Shown: positions 1 through 12,327, counted from the first letter of the stretch. The stretch: 64,000 bases of DNA from Primulina eburnea (GCF_022965805.1 NC_133108.1:21295545-21359544), one strand, 5' to 3'. A program made the numbers and translations. The notes: generated by a model not told the origin, from the sequence alone.

Positions 1-785
1 ATGATATGCAATATGCATCATAACTCGTGACATAATAGCATGCATCATATGACATATAACAATGCAGCAAATACTCATGCAACACATATATGAATGTATA
101 CTCAACCAGGATATCTCGGATAGTACTTTCGTACCTCTATCACAGCAATCCTAATCCACTGGAACAACCAGACAACAGGTCTAATCCAAGCCTATTCATC
201 AAAAGCATACTCAATCAATACTACCATGCTCGACTAGCAAAACCAGTACTCCCTAGTACTACCAAAGGTTTAGGGTTTACCTTCGTCCGTCGACAGCCCT
301 TTGATGTCGATTGCCTTGAAACTCAGGCGCCGCTACGCTACTACTCCTGGCAGCTCTTGGCTATCGCTCGACCAACAACTAACCCTAGAAACCTTCCAAA
401 TCCTCTCAACTATGAGGCAAAACTCAAGAAATTGGCAAGTCAAAATGAGGAAATCCGAGCACTATTTATAGGCCATGTTCGGATCCTCCGAACAACACTT
501 CGGAACGTCCGAACGCTACGTGTCCATTGGCTCTTGACAGCTCATGATCGGATCCTCCGATCATACACTTCGGACCGTCCGAACATGCATGGAAAATGAC
601 GTGTCGATCGACACTTGACACCTAATGATCGGATCCACCGAACTCTCTTCGGACCTTCCGACCTCTTCGGTGCTTCCGAACCCTCTTCGGTCCGTCCGAT
701 CATGACCATAGCCAAAATTACACCTTAAACCTTCTTAATCACCATTACTCCGTTAATTACCCAATTTAGAATTCGGGCTACTACA
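1..785 (-). repeat. Element A 3' LTR (partial)
   Basis: Matches 5062-5846 base for base apart from two substitutions. On the sense (minus) strand it starts TGTAGTAGCCCG at 785. It carries a promoter-like module (dyad array, TATA box, splice-donor-like site) at 275-702. A 169-codon plus-strand frame at 90-599 is antisense to the element and is not considered a gene. Confidence 0.95.
275..702 (-). promoter_or_regulatory. LTR promoter module of A (3' LTR): dyad array, TATA, donor-like site
   Basis: Read on the minus strand: an array of paired CGGA...TCCG dyads (702-477), such as TTCGGATCCTCCGAA at 478-492, is followed at once by CCTATAAATAG (472-462), a good TATA box. About 180 bp further comes AAG|GTAAAC (GTAAAC at 280-275), which resembles a 5' splice site. 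The TATA call rests on sequence; the array as enhancer and the donor as functional are inference. Confidence 0.6.
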
Positions 786-820
786 TTCTCCCCCCCTTAA
801 AAGATTTCGTCCTCGAAATC
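786..820 (-). other. Element A polypurine tract plus adjacent hairpin
   Basis: On the minus strand, TAAGGGGGGGAGAA abuts the 3' LTR start and is the polypurine tract that primes plus-strand DNA synthesis. Just upstream in sense is an inverted repeat at 803-820, GATTTCG-TCCT-CGAAATC (7-bp arms, 4-nt loop), found in the same place in every other element here. Confidence 0.85.
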
Positions 821-935
821 AGGCTTAGAGAATGAACAAAATGAAATAACAACATCATTAATACATCTCAATTGTTATTGAGTACAACTGATACTATGAT
901 TACAACTGAAAACACAAACTTATACAAAGCACAAC

Positions 936-3900
936 TCAAAAGAGCTCTGGATGCTCCGAACGCATACGACTCTCTAACTCCCAAGTGGCTTCTTCAGTGC
1001 CTCGACGCTGCCACTGCACTAAGACAAGAGGAATGATCTTATTCCGCAACACCTTATCTTTGCGATCTAGAATCTGAATTGGTCGCTCCACGTAAGACAA
1101 ATCCGTATCAAGTTGAACTTCAGATGGATGTAAGATGTGCGACTCATCTGCTACATAACGTCTCAACAAGGATACGTGGAACACATCATGAATACTTGAT
1201 AGGTACGGCGGCAACGCAAGTCTGTAAGCTAAATCTCCCACACATTCCAGTATCTCGAATGGACCAATAAATCTCGGAGACAGCTTACCCTTGAGACCAA
1301 ATCTCAAAATCCTGCGAAAAGGCGAAACTCGGAGAAACACCTTCTCACCTGGCTGAAAATGAAGAGGTCGACGCTTTGTGTTCGCATAACTAGCCTGTCG
1401 ATCCTGAGCAGTCTTAATCCGCTTCTTGATTACTGCAACCTTATCTATAGCCTGCTGGACTAACTCCGGTCCCTCTACCTGTCGTTCCCCGACTTCATCC
1501 CAGAATAATGGAGTACGACAACGTCGCCCGTACAACGCCTCAAATGGTGCCATACCAATACTACGATGATAGCTGTTGTTGTACGCGAACTCAATCAAAG
1601 GCAAATGATCCTGCCAAGCGGGTCCGAAATCCATAACACAGGCTCGCAACATATCCTCAAGCGTACGGATAGTCCTCTCTGATTGACCGTCAGTCTCCGG
1701 ATGATAAGCAGTACTCAGACTCAGTGTAGTACCCAAAGCTGACTGGAAACTACCCCAAAACCGTGAGGTAAAACGAGGATCTCTGTCACTAACAATACTG
1801 ACAGGCACTCCATGCAAACGTACAATCTCCTGAATGTACAATCGAGCCATACGATCGAAAGTGAAATCACGATTATACGGCAGAAAATGAGCAGACTTGG
1901 TGAGTCGATCCACCACTACCCAGATAGCATCGCTGTTCCTCGAAGATAATGGCAAGTGAGTAATGAAATCCATCGTAATATGCTCCCACTTCCATTCTGG
2001 AATAGGTAAGTTCAACAACAATCCTCCCGGTCGACGGTGCTCTGCCTTAACCTGCTGGCAAACTAGACACTTGGAGACAAACTGATACACGCTGCGCTTC
2101 ATCCCTTTCCACCAAAACCGCATCCTCAAGTCTCTATACATCTTGTTGCTTCCTGGATGAACACTTAACTTGCTTCGATGCGCCTGAGACAATATCTCGT
2201 CCCTCAAAGTGTCATCCTCTGGTACTACAACCCGATTAGATAAGCACAGAAGACCATTGGACTGATAATGGAAATTACTATCACCACCAACTAACCGAGC
2301 TAATCTCTGAGTCTTGAGATCAGACATCTGAGCTTCTCGAATCCGAGTGAACAAATTGGGCTCAGATAAAATGGTAGCAACACGAATGCTCTCCATACCT
2401 TTCCGATGCTTGAAGTTAAACCCCAACGAGCAACTATCCTGGATGGCACTAGTCATAGCACAAGTCTGAAGTGCAGAGGCTCTCACCTTTCGACTAAGCG
2501 CATCAGCTGTGAGATTCGCAGAACCTGGATGGTACTTGATCTCGCAATCATAATCCTTCAGCAAATCCATCCAACGACGTTGCCTCATGTTCAACTCAGC
2601 CTGAGTGAACAGATATTTCAGACTCTTATGATCAGTAAAGATTTCAAACTGAACACCGTACAAATAATGACGCCAAATCTTCAGCGCAAACACAATAGCT
2701 GCCAATTCCAGATCATGAGTGGGATACTTCTCCTCGTGAGATTTCAGCTGTCTGGAAGCATAAGCAATCACATGACCGTTTTGCGTCAACACACACCCTA
2801 AGCCTTGAGTGGAGGCATCGGTGTAAACACTGAAACCATCAGATCCTGACGGTAACGCCAAAACAGGTGCAGAAGTCAGAAGTCGACGAAGCTCTCTGAA
2901 ACTATCTTCGCACTCGGATGACCACTCAAATGGAACATCCCTCCGAGTAAGTTGCGTCAATGGTCTGGCTATCTGAGAGAAATTCACGATGAAGCGACGA
3001 TAATACCCTGCCAGACCTAGAAAACTACGGATCTCAGCCACCGTCGTCGGACGTGACCAATTCAGCACTGCTTCAATCTTGCTGGGATCCACAGAAACTC
3101 CTTCCTTGGAAATCACATGACCAAGGAATACCACACGATCAATCCAGAACTCGCACTTACTCAGCTTAGCATACAATTGCTTCTCGCGAAGAATCTGCAA
3201 CACAATCCTCAAGTGTTGGGCATGCTCTTCCACACTGTGGGAATAGATCAAGATATCGTCAATGAAAACCACCACAAACTGATCCAGAAAATCTTGGAAG
3301 ACTCGGTTCATCAGATCCATGAACACCGCTGGCGCATTCGTCAATCCGAATGGCATAACTAGAAACTCGTAATGCCCATAACGAGTACGAAATGCAGTCT
3401 TGGAAATATCACCATCTCTGACTCTCATCTGATGATAACCCGATCGCAAATCGATCTTGGAGTAAACAGAAGTACCCTGAAGCTGATCGAACAAGTCATC
3501 AATACGGGGTAAAGGGTACTTGTTTTTGATCGTCACCCGATTCAGCTGGCGATAATCAATGCACAACCGCATCGATCCATCCTTCTTCTTGACAAACAAG
3601 ACTGGAGCTCCCCAAGGCGAAACACTCGGGCGAATATTACCCTTATCAAGAAGATCCTGCAATTGCTGCTTCAGCTCTCTCATCTCTGACGGAGCAAGAC
3701 GATAGGGGGCACGAGAAATCGGTGCAGTCCCTGGCATTAAATCTATGCCAAATTCCACCTCTCTAACCGGAGGAAAACCAGGAATCTCATCTGGGAAAAC
3801 ATCAGGAAATTCACAAACCACTGGAATATCCTCTAGACCAACACTACCTGTGGATGAATCAATCGCATAGATGAGGTAGCCTTCCCCGCCCGACTCTAAA

Positions 3901-4169
3901 GCACGACAGGCTTTCAGAGCAGATACCACTGGCATCGGAGGTCGCGCTCCCTCACCATAGAAAAACCAACTAGAGCTTTCAGTCGTACGAAACTGAACAA
4001 GCTTCTGGTAACAATCCACAGTAGCTCGGTAGGTAGTCAATAAGTCTATACCCAAGATACAATCAAAATCTTCCATCTCTAGGATCATAAGATTCGCAGT
4101 CAACTCGTTACCCTCAAAATCTAAGGGACAACCCATCACTAGACGCTTCGCTAACACCGAATGACCCAT
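936..4169 (-). CDS. pol: Element A pol: protease C-terminal remnant, RT, RNase H, integrase, chromodomain (1077 aa)
   Basis: One uninterrupted frame encodes the replication enzymes. Approximate residues: protease C-terminal part 1-60 ([11 protein letters not shown]), without the catalytic DTG; RT 160-310 with the active site FIDD at 302-305; RNase H 445-560 (VYTDAS start, DALSRK end); the HHCC zinc region of integrase near 645-710; the integrase core with D (MDF), D (VSDRD) and E (GQSER) in D,D35E spacing; a GPF-type segment; and a chromodomain over the last 50 residues ([15 protein letters not shown]). Chromodomains of this class are known to steer integration to heterochromatin. The in-frame sequence extends upstream of the listed Met to about 4237, beyond which a stop and the deletion junction lie. 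No stop or frameshift was seen from RT to the end. A polyprotein without gag and DTG could not be processed by itself, so any activity would depend on another element. Confidence 0.9.
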   Translation of the reverse strand: MGHSVLAKRLVMGCPLDFEGNELTANLMILEMEDFDCILGIDLLTTYRATVDCYQKLVQFRTTESSSWFFYGEGARPPMPVVSALKACRALESGGEGYLIYAIDSSTGSVGLEDIPVVCEFPDVFPDEIPGFPPVREVEFGIDLMPGTAPISRAPYRLAPSEMRELKQQLQDLLDKGNIRPSVSPWGAPVLFVKKKDGSMRLCIDYRQLNRVTIKNKYPLPRIDDLFDQLQGTSVYSKIDLRSGYHQMRVRDGDISKTAFRTRYGHYEFLVMPFGLTNAPAVFMDLMNRVFQDFLDQFVVVFIDDILIYSHSVEEHAQHLRIVLQILREKQLYAKLSKCEFWIDRVVFLGHVISKEGVSVDPSKIEAVLNWSRPTTVAEIRSFLGLAGYYRRFIVNFSQIARPLTQLTRRDVPFEWSSECEDSFRELRRLLTSAPVLALPSGSDGFSVYTDASTQGLGCVLTQNGHVIAYASRQLKSHEEKYPTHDLELAAIVFALKIWRHYLYGVQFEIFTDHKSLKYLFTQAELNMRQRRWMDLLKDYDCEIKYHPGSANLTADALSRKVRASALQTCAMTSAIQDSCSLGFNFKHRKGMESIRVATILSEPNLFTRIREAQMSDLKTQRLARLVGGDSNFHYQSNGLLCLSNRVVVPEDDTLRDEILSQAHRSKLSVHPGSNKMYRDLRMRFWWKGMKRSVYQFVSKCLVCQQVKAEHRRPGGLLLNLPIPEWKWEHITMDFITHLPLSSRNSDAIWVVVDRLTKSAHFLPYNRDFTFDRMARLYIQEIVRLHGVPVSIVSDRDPRFTSRFWGSFQSALGTTLSLSTAYHPETDGQSERTIRTLEDMLRACVMDFGPAWQDHLPLIEFAYNNSYHRSIGMAPFEALYGRRCRTPLFWDEVGERQVEGPELVQQAIDKVAVIKKRIKTAQDRQASYANTKRRPLHFQPGEKVFLRVSPFRRILRFGLKGKLSPRFIGPFEILECVGDLAYRLALPPYLSSIHDVFHVSLLRRYVADESHILHPSEVQLDTDLSYVERPIQILDRKDKVLRNKIIPLVLVQWQRRGTEEATWELESRMRSEHPELF

Positions 4170-4195
4170 CGGAGTAGAAACAGAAAGAATGACAT

Positions 4196-4297
4196 CTAGA
4201 GAAACATGCGGTAACTTATGACGCTTAACAAATCGTCCTGGTCACCCCAACGACCTACACTCCCCTGACTACTCCCGTCATCAAAATGGTCAGCCAT
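4196..4297 (-). pseudogene. gag: Element A gag stub (start codon plus about 17 codons), fused out of frame to protease
   Basis: An ATG at 4297 in the expected gag start position opens a frame beginning MADHFDDGSS. After about 17-20 codons it runs into DNA that in another frame encodes the protease segment [10 protein letters not shown], so the two are joined out of frame and the short frame stops at 4196. This is the junction of an internal deletion that removed nearly all of gag, including the CCHC knuckle, and the N-terminal half of protease with DTG. The exact breakpoint cannot be placed to the base without an intact relative. Confidence 0.75.
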
Positions 4298-4379
4298 CGC
4301 TACAACATAGAATGGGGAAACTAGTAAATTGGTCAACGGAAATCCCAAAACAGAATCTATATCCCAAAATCGTATGCAT

Positions 4380-4391
4380 GCTCTGATACCA
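4380..4391 (-). other. Element A primer-binding site (tRNA-iMet)
   Basis: The minus strand reads TGGTATCAGAGC, complementary to the 3' end of plant initiator-Met tRNA, 4 nt inside the 5' LTR. It primes minus-strand DNA synthesis. Confidence 0.93.
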
Positions 4392-4395
4392 TAAA

Positions 4396-5846
4396 TGTAG
4401 TGACCCGTTCCAGAATCACCTACTAATCAAAAACTAAGCATGCAATTAACCTAATCAATTATAATCAGAGATAACAGCGGAAATATGGCCAACAACAATA
4501 GTTATACAACCCAATCGAAATCGAAGTCTAGACTAACTCAAAATGAAATATCCAGTACAACCATATCGAATCAAATGGAAAACACTGAAAACTAAACCAA
4601 CCAGCTACTCAACGTCCTCCTCCTGCTCCTCCTGAGCCATCCAACCTGAGGCCTGCCCCGTGGGAATGGGGTGTCCAAGAATAAACAAAACCGAGGACGT
4701 GAGCGATAAGAACGCCCAGTACAAAAGTATGAGTATACAAACCTATATGAAATGCACATGCTATGATATGATACCAGGGTAGTCAAGAAACAGGAATCAC
4801 AAAGGATCTCAAAATGCTCAGTCTAGAGGCGCCAAGTGGATAGTGCCGCGCGGTCCAACCTCTGGGTCACTGCATCCACTACAAGACAGACGTGGACCTA
4901 AAATGTCCCGGACCACCGAAGCCCTCCCGACCCGTCGGCCACTGTGTACTCTCGGTGTCCATGCGTCCACAAGACAGGGCTGAGCGGCCCCAAGATATAG
5001 CTTATCTCGAAAGAGATACAGCTCAACAGTAAAGGCTATCTCGAAGGAGATACGGCTCAACATGATATGCAATATGCATCATAACTCGTGACATAATAGC
5101 ATGCATCATATGACATATAACAATGCAGCAAATACTCATGCAACACATATATGAATGTATACTCAACCAGGATATCTCGGATAGTACTTTCGTACCTCTA
5201 TCACAGCAATCCTAATCCACTGGAACAACCAGACAACAGGTCTAATCCAAGCCTATTCATCAAAAGCATACTCAATCAATACTACCATGCTCGACTAGCA
5301 AAACCAGTACTCCCTAGTACTACCAAAGGTTTAGGGTTTACCTTCGTCCGTCGACAGCCCTTTGATGTCGATTGCCTTGAAACTCAGGCGCCGCTACGCT
5401 ACTACTCCTGGCAGCTCTTGGCTATCGCTCGACCAACAACTAACCCTAGAAACCTTCCAAATCCTCTCAACTATGAGGCAAAACTCAAGAAATTGGCAAG
5501 TCAAAATGAGGAAATCCGAGCACTATTTATAGGCCATGTTCGGATCCTCCGAACAACACTTCGGAACGTCCGAACGCTACGTGTCCATTGGCTCTTGACA
5601 GCTCATGATCGGATCCTCCGATCATACACTTCGGACCGTCCGAACATGCATGGAAAATGACGTGTCGATCAACACTTGACACCTAATGATCGGATCCACC
5701 GAACTCGCTTCGGACCTTCCGACCTCTTCGGTGCTTCCGAACCCTCTTCGGTCCGTCCGATCATGACCATAGCCAAAATTACACCTTAAACCTTCTTAAT
5801 CACCATTACTCCGTTAATTACCCAATTTAGAATTCGGGCTACTACA
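4396..5846 (-). repeat. Element A 5' LTR (1451 bp)
   Basis: Bounded by TG...CA (plus-strand TGTAGTGACC at 4396 and CTACTACA ending 5846). It contains the second copy of the promoter module at 5336-5763. Position 5847 onward is G sequence. Confidence 0.94.
5336..5763 (-). promoter_or_regulatory. LTR promoter module of A (5' LTR)
   Basis: Second copy of the 275-702 module: dyad array 5763-5538, TATA box CCTATAAATAG at 5533-5523, donor-like GTAAAC at 5341-5336. As the 5' LTR copy it would drive the genomic transcript running leftward into pol. Confidence 0.6.
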
Positions 5847-8436
5847 GTATACTGGGCGGTAGAGATCAATCATAGCCCTTGGACTGGATGTTCGTACCCA
5901 TACATAATCATAAACCAGTCGTAAGTCACCGGGCGGAGATGTCCTCGGTTGCGCCTACCGACTTCCAAACCCATAAACGTAAGGTGGCCACAAGACATAT
6001 AGCATATATCTCAAAAATAAACATTTTATATTTTTATGCAAATAACCTTATTTTTACTGGATGAGTTTGATCGTTTCCTGGCTTGCTGCGACTTACTACT
6101 AATATGTGACACATGCAATTAAATCTTAACTTGACAATATTTTAACAATAGAACCAAAAACGAGACGATTCGGACCAACAACTTGATTTTTAACCATGGC
6201 TTCGTTCTAACCCGAACCAACATTAAACCGACGTTTAACCATGATAAAAAAAATACCCCAAACATACTGAAAAATATGCATATTAACTGTAAAGCACGAA
6301 AATAGGTGAAAGGAATCTAAAAATATAAAACACTCTTTCGAGAGTCATTTTGGCACCTTTCACCGTAAATTCTCGTATGACCTCTAAACTCGACCAAATC
6401 ACGAACGGCCAAAAACATCACTTTCCTAACTCATTGAGGTACTGTCCAGCCCAAGTCCATGGGCTAAAAGCCAAACAAGAACTCAAACCACTACCAAAAC
6501 CGAAGATGAAAGTTGCTGGCAAAAAATCCAGCACCGGCACTTGTGTGTTTGTGGTGTAACTCTAAAATTTATTGACCAATAGCTTGAACCACCACCCAAG
6601 GACCCTTACCAACATTCTAAGGCATGGCTTGGACCATGGATAAGGGTTAAAAGCCAACCATAACCCAAACCAATACCTAGGACAAGATCAAGCTCTTACC
6701 GAGAGCCCCCTTGTTGTGTAGTGTTTTGTATCGCAATATTGTACTGTCTTGTCTCGTTCCAAGGGCTATTTGATCGACCTTGGCTCGATCTAGACATGAT
6801 GGAGTGTTGTATAAACAATGGCTACGGGCTAGGAGCCAACCATCATCCATACAAACACTAAAAACCGAAATCCCCTAGCACAGGTAATGAAAATTCGAAA
6901 TGTGCACTTGCATTGTGATTTAAACATTTTGATGGATCCGTGAACCAAGCTTGGAAAGGACACCTTGGTCACGTCCTAGACATGTTAAGGGAGTGATCTA
7001 ACCGTGGGTACAGTCCCTAGGACAGCCAAAATTCGAATACACACCTTAACCATTCAAAGAACCAAAACCGAGACTCACTTCTGCACTTAAGAAAGATTTT
7101 TCTATCATTTCTGTATTTGTGAGGTTATGGATGTAAACCAATGGACCAATAACACCCTAACACACTCTAAATTATGCCTAGAAGCAGTCTTAAGTGCCTG
7201 GAATCGAGCAACCCCCTGTAAGCAACAAAGATCAGCAAACCGTGAAGTGGAAAACAAGGGAGGCTAAAAAAATTCTGTACAGCTTATTGCTTGGAATGTT
7301 GCTGTCAATTTCGATTTTTTTTTGCTTGAATCATGCATATATAATGGTTTAATAATATCTATAGGACTTGATTGAAGAGAAAAGAAACAACATATACATG
7401 CCTGGAATTTGTTTTGACAAAAACAAATCAATACGACGAATACGAGCGGCGGAACAGAGTTGGATTTCCTTTCTTGTTCTTGTGCTGTTCTTACAGGATT
7501 ATGACAGCTGGTTTCTCTTGATATTTTCGAGCATATAGGTGCAGGATATGTAGGTGATGAAGATGAATGTTATAAGTGGTGTTAAATGAGTCATAACATA
7601 CTTTAAAATGGGAGTTACAAGTGAAGGAATTTGAATGTGAATTTGAATAGCACTTAAATTGTTTCCTCACTCTTGCTTCCGAGATTATTTTTTTTTTATT
7701 CCTTACTGCACGTTTGAAGATAATTTCCTAGGCTAGTGGTTTGAGGAGAAATGAGGTGGATTATAGTATTTGAATTTACTAATAATTAGTGAATTCAAGG
7801 TAAAGGAATGTATACACTATAAAGTCCATTTAGAAGTGACTTGAATGGGGAGTTACCAAGCATTTGATTTGGGTTTATGGGTTAACCAAATTGTTACTAA
7901 CATTGCATGGTATAATATTGTTTAATTCTTGTATATTAAATGTTTAAGGTTTTTAACCCCCATTATATATTTTAGTAAATTAACAAATTAACTTATAATA
8001 AACTCTTGCATAGGATACATGACCTCAAAGTTAAATGTTTAAATGCTATGTTTAAATTTCTTGAATATATTTGACCTTTATTAATTCACCCCATTTGTTT
8101 ACATATTTTATTTAAGCTTTAATTAAATATTAACCTAAATAATTCATTTAGTAACTTAGCTCTAATTAATTTAATAAATCCTAAAACATTCTTTCTTTCA
8201 ATTAAATTATTCCTTGACTAACATTAAATTTAGGAATATTTTTCTTATTATTAATCTTATCTTCAACCTCCAAACTCCGGTTCGGCCTCGCGTAAACATC
8301 TATTTTTAAAATAAATAATCTTGACTTAAAATTATTAATAAATCAAACACTTCATATATTTATAAAAATTCATTTTTAATTTAAATAGTATCAATTATGC
8401 ATGGCTTATACGTAACCTGATTTTTCGGGTTCTACA
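5847..8436 (-). repeat. Element G 3' LTR (part; interrupted by element A)
   Basis: Ends GGGTTCTACA at 8436, next to a polypurine tract. 5847-7127 aligns with 39231-40519. The end resembles the G' LTR end at 62507. No gene is seen in this 2.6 kb; short frames such as 6350-6559 are not conserved in the other copy. Confidence 0.82.
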
Positions 8437-8474
8437 ACTATTCCTCCCTTAAAAGAAATTTCGTCCACGAAATT
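8437..8474 (-). other. Element G polypurine tract and adjacent hairpin
   Basis: The minus strand shows AAGGGAGGAAT abutting the LTR. The adjacent inverted repeat AATTTCG-TCCA-CGAAATT (8457-8474) has the first arm pair changed from G:C to A:T relative to A, E, C and J. Confidence 0.75.
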
Positions 8475-8861
8475 CGCTTATCCTTGATAAACAAAAAGTT
8501 TAGACTCTTAATTCTAGAATCTTAATAATCCACGCTTCCGATGCGCTACTCTGATAAGATAAATATTAAGATGTCCTTATGTTTCCTAAATAAATTTGTC
8601 TACCAAAATCCTCTTTTGTGAATCGCAACTTAAAACAACATATGGTAACGTAGTTCTATTCAACTATAACCCCGAATTTTGACTTATCCCGCAATTCCTC
8701 ATACTAGAGGTGGATGTCAAAATTTAACGCGCCTTACTTTCCTTATAATGTACCCAAGATGTTCATTAACCTATTATTTTCCAATATTGAAATCTTAATA
8801 GCATCCCTTCTTAACTTTATTGAATTCAAGATATGTTAAAGCTTCAAGTCCAAGTATTGGC
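8437..8861 (-). other. Element G internal DNA, left part, no gene seen
   Basis: AT-rich and non-coding. It matches 62508-62830 (internal DNA of the G' copy) almost line for line near the LTR, for example around 8476-8570 against 62546-62640. Interrupted at 8862 by solo LTR F; TSD TTGGC at 8857-8861. Confidence 0.7.
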
Positions 8862-10393
8862 TGTGGGGGGCCCGGACGCTAATCATGTTTATAATCATCA
8901 TTGGGACTAATTAAACAATTATAAAATAGGGTCTAAATTTTTTTTTTTAATGCGGAACGTAGTGAAATAAAACGTATATACATTTCAATATAAAAGTACA
9001 AGTCCTGTAGCACATATATTTTTTCAATTAAGGTTTAACAACTAATCTCAAGTGTCCAAATCCTATCTCTAATCCAAGTCCGGAGCCTCCACTCTAATCA
9101 CGATCTCTCGTCATCTCCTGAACCCTGAACCTGTCCCACCTGTTGTCATGCACACATACAAACACGACAACAGCCGGATAATTCCGGTGAGAATATAATC
9201 CCAGTATAAATAAACGAAACATGGAATCATATGATAAACATAAAAGCATGGATAGATAACAACAATATATATCAAAAGCTGAAATATAATCAATATCAAA
9301 CTGTCGACAATGCTCGTGACTCCACGACTCAGACTAGACTCAATCCTAGTCTAGGGATCCCGGTTTCCAGATGTGGGTATTCATATATCAACCAACAGTA
9401 ATAGAAAAGACTCCAGTTCTATCCACGTCGATATAACCTAACATCCAGTGTCCTGAACTAACCGTCATAGACTGTGGCCCTATCGCCAATATCCTATCTT
9501 GTGACAGCGTGCAATGTGCCTGTGGTGATCCCGCCACTATCAGGCACATATGTCCCAAGATTCCTATACCATCTTGTGACATCATGCAATGTGCCCGTGG
9601 CGATCCCACTACTATCACGCACTTCTGTCACAAGATTACTCGTCTAATACCTGCTATCTAAGATTCAAGAGAACAAGTACATCAATCAAATCAATGCAAA
9701 TATCAATGCAATAAAGTAAAGTATGCGATTTAGGATAAACTCAAGTCTAAACCGACTCAAGTCGATCTCCCAACACCACATTGACTTATACTTTTCGTTT
9801 GTAGTCTCGGTCTGAAGCAATATCAATTCTGAACTCAAGACTGTCTCTGTAAATCTGAAACGACATATTGAGAATCATAATATCAATATTCCATTCTCAA
9901 TTCAACACTGAATCTGTTTAATCCGATTTTAATTCAAATCACGGAATAATGGCACAATCTCAGTATCTCCGTTCATACCATATCAACAGACACCAATTAC
10001 AAATCATAACTCATATACGATACAAGTTATAATTCATTCATAATCCAAATCTGTCCGATTTCAAATCAATATGATCAGAAAATCATAACAATTCCATAAT
10101 CAGTCCGTTTCTTCATCTGACTTCTATTCTATGATGTCTAACATGTCAAGAACATCATATATGAATTCCATTCAATTCTGACAATAGCATAATTTTAAAA
10201 CATATCAAAACGTAGCAAAACTTACGTCCAGTTGGAGCCTGCGTCGATAGGAACACAGTACTGAAGTCGGATTCAAAATCGAACGGGCGAATTCCTCACA
10301 AATTGAATTCTAAAATCAAGAATTGCAAATTTCTTCAAAGCTCTCGGTTTCCTTTCGAATTTTACGTAATTTCTTATACTGATATATATATAT
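8862..10393 (-). repeat. Solo LTR F, first part
   Basis: Starts TGTGGGGGG at 8862 after TSD TTGGC. It runs through the hairpin block (9140-9187) and donor-like GTAAGT (10225-10220) to a TA-repeat near 10381, where element E begins. The rest of F lies at 35965-36375. No internal sequence belongs to F, so it is a solo LTR, the product of recombination between the two LTRs of a former element. Confidence 0.78.
9140..9187 (-). other. Double-hairpin block in LTR F
   Basis: CTGTTGTC (9140-9147) pairs with GACAACAG (9166-9173). Directly after it CCGGA-TAAT-TCCGG (9174-9187) forms a second stem, followed by GTGAGAATA. Equivalent blocks occur in D, C, E, H and J. Confidence 0.6.
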
Positions 10394-10559
10394 ATACATA
10401 TCAGTATATAAAATACAAGTCCTGTATTACAACACATTTATTCAAACTAGGGTTTGACAACTACTATCAAGTGTTCAACCCTATCTCTAGTCTAAGTCCG
10501 GTGCCACCACTCTAATCACGATCTCTCTCTTCATCTCCTGGACCCTGATCCTATCCCAC

Positions 10560-10613
10560 CTGTTGTCAAGTACACATACAGACAAGACAACAGTCGGATA
10601 AACCGGTGAGAAT
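10560..10613 (-). other. Double-hairpin block in the E LTRs
   Basis: CTGTTGTC (10560) pairs with GACAACAG (10585), followed by a shorter CGG...CCG stem and GTGAGAATA. The second copy is 34157-34203, where the stem reads CCGG-ATAAA-CCGG. Confidence 0.55.
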
Positions 10614-11783
10614 ATACTCCCAGTATAAATCAACGAAACATGCAATCATATAAACAATATAAAGCATGTAATCAGGTAACAGATATATGTAACAAAGTCT
10701 GAAACATAATCAATATCAAACTTTCGACAATACTCGTAGCTACATCATTCAGACTAGACTCAATCCTTGTCTAGGGATCCCGATTCCAGAAGTTGGCATG
10801 CGTATATCGACTAGCAGTAATAGAAAAGACTCCAGTTCTATCCACGCCGATATGGTATCGATCAACAGTAATAGAAAAGACAACAGTTCTATTCAAATCG
10901 ATACGGTATCGATTACCAGTAATAGAGGAAGCTATTATTCTATCCACATCAATATAGTACCGATTAACAGTAATAGAAGCAACTCTAATTCTATCCACAT
11001 CGATATGACATCGATTAACAGTAATAGAAGAGCTACTAATCTATCCACATCGATACAATACTGATTAACTGTAGTAGAAAAAGCCACCATCCTATCCACA
11101 TCGATAGCCAAACATCTAGTGACAGTCTTTGGCACAACCGCCAATACACCATCTTATGACATCGTGCAATGTGCCCGTGGTGATCCCACCACTAACGACA
11201 CTTCTGTCATAAGATTACTCTTCTAATACCTGTAATCTATAACTCAAGAAAACAAGTATATCAATCAATCAATGCAATATCAATGCAATAAAGTAAAGTA
11301 TGTGATTTAGGAAAACCCAAGTCTAAACCGACTCAAGTCCATCTCCCAATACCACATTGACTTATACCTTTCTTTCGTCGGTTCCTGGCTCAGTCCAAGT
11401 CTTGAACTCAAAGCCTGTCTGGTATTGACAATATCAATAATCCCATATCAATATACCAGTCAATATCATAACAATCTGATCAATCTGGATTTAATTCAAA
11501 ATCAACGGTATAACGGTACCATTTCAGTATTCTCGTTAATACTACATCATCAGATAACAGTTACAGTCTATAACTCCTATTTAATACAATCCGTAATCCT
11601 GTCACAATTCAAATCTGTCCGGTATAACTCAATATACCCTAAAAATCCATAACCATTCCATAATCAGTCTGTTTCTCAATCTGACTTTGATTCTACGATG
11701 TCTAACATGTCAAGAACATCATATATGAATCATATTCAATTCTGACAATAGCATAATTTCAAAGCATGTCAAAACGTAGCAAA

Positions 11784-12197
11784 ACTTACGTCAAAGTGTA
11801 GCCTACATCTATAGGATTTCAGTACTGAAGTCGGATTACAATTCAGACGGACGGATTTCTCAGAAAAGGCGTAAGGATTTTCGGTGAACTTTTTCGAGCT
11901 TCTTTCTCGGTTTCCTTCTTTCTGAATCATAAAACAATGAAGGATACGCATATATATATATATATATATCCAATGGTTCGGTTGAAGAAACGTGGCATCA
12001 TTTCACATATTTCGGTCGGCGCTCGGGCGGTAATAAACTACCGCTCGAGCGCGGCAGTTTCTGTCCAACTCCTTTCCTGGTTGCACATTGGCGCTCGGGC
12101 GGTCACAATCTACCGCCCGGGCGCCACAGTCTCTGCCCGAATCATTTTCCTACTGAACATTGGCGCTCGGGCAGTCGTAATCTACCGCTCGGGCGCC
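11784..12197 (-). promoter_or_regulatory. LTR promoter module of E (3' LTR)
   Basis: Sense order (minus): three units of GCGCTCGGGCGG + spacer + CCGCCCGGGCGC-type dyads (12197-12019), then about 50 bp, then a (TA)n tract (11969-11950) where the TATA box should be, then GAC|GTAAGTTTT (GTAAGT at 11789-11784) about 160 bp downstream. Confidence 0.6.
11950..11969. repeat. (TA)n microsatellite at TATA position, E 3' LTR
   Basis: 20 nt of TA against 61 nt in the partner LTR at 35546-35606. It holds the position of the TATA box relative to the dyad array and donor-like site. Confidence 0.9.
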
Positions 12198-12327
12198 ACT
12201 ACTTCTGTCCAAAACTTACACAAGTTATATGAACTCTTATTTCGTGTCCCGATTAATCTTTTCGTAATCATATCAAATTATAAATCAATAATTACCGATT
12301 ACTAGGATTAAATTTCCGGGCATTACA

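Larger units (their letters stand above)
1..5846 (-). mobile_element. Element A: young chromovirus (Ty3/gypsy, Tekay/Del-like) with gag deleted; 3' end cut by window edge
   Basis: A minus-strand LTR retrotransposon. Its 5' LTR is 4396-5846, the PBS 4380-4391, pol 936-4169, the polypurine tract 786-798, and the 3' LTR 1-785 (its far end lies outside the window). The two LTR copies match over 785 bp with only two substitutions seen (positions 610 and 646 against 5671 and 5707), so the insertion is recent. It sits inside an LTR of element G: the flank from 5847 continues sequence that is uninterrupted near 39231 in the other G LTR. Between PBS and pol there are only about 200 bp, where a full gag and protease should be, so this copy cannot make its own particles. 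The left target duplication is off-window; GTATA at 5847-5851 is the expected right copy. Confidence 0.93.
10394..12327 (-). repeat. Element E 3' LTR (truncated at its outer end)
   Basis: Aligns with 33993-35964 with few differences apart from the TA repeat (20 nt here, 61 nt there). Begins abruptly at the join to LTR F inside TA-rich sequence. Ends GGGCATTACA at 12327 beside the polypurine tract. Confidence 0.88.

Noticed and set aside
90..599. 169-codon plus-strand frame in the A LTR (also 5151-5660)
   Set aside because: Antisense to the element, runs through promoter and dyad array, matches no known protein; its identity in both copies is due only to the LTRs being young.
7321..8436. Host gene exons between A and F
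   Set aside because: No frame, no motif; the segment aligns with LTR G', so it is repeat DNA.
8862..12327. A single 3.5-kb LTR
   Set aside because: Contains two LTR starts' worth of homologous sequence; comparison with 33874-36375 and the TTGGC duplication shows a join of two different LTRs.
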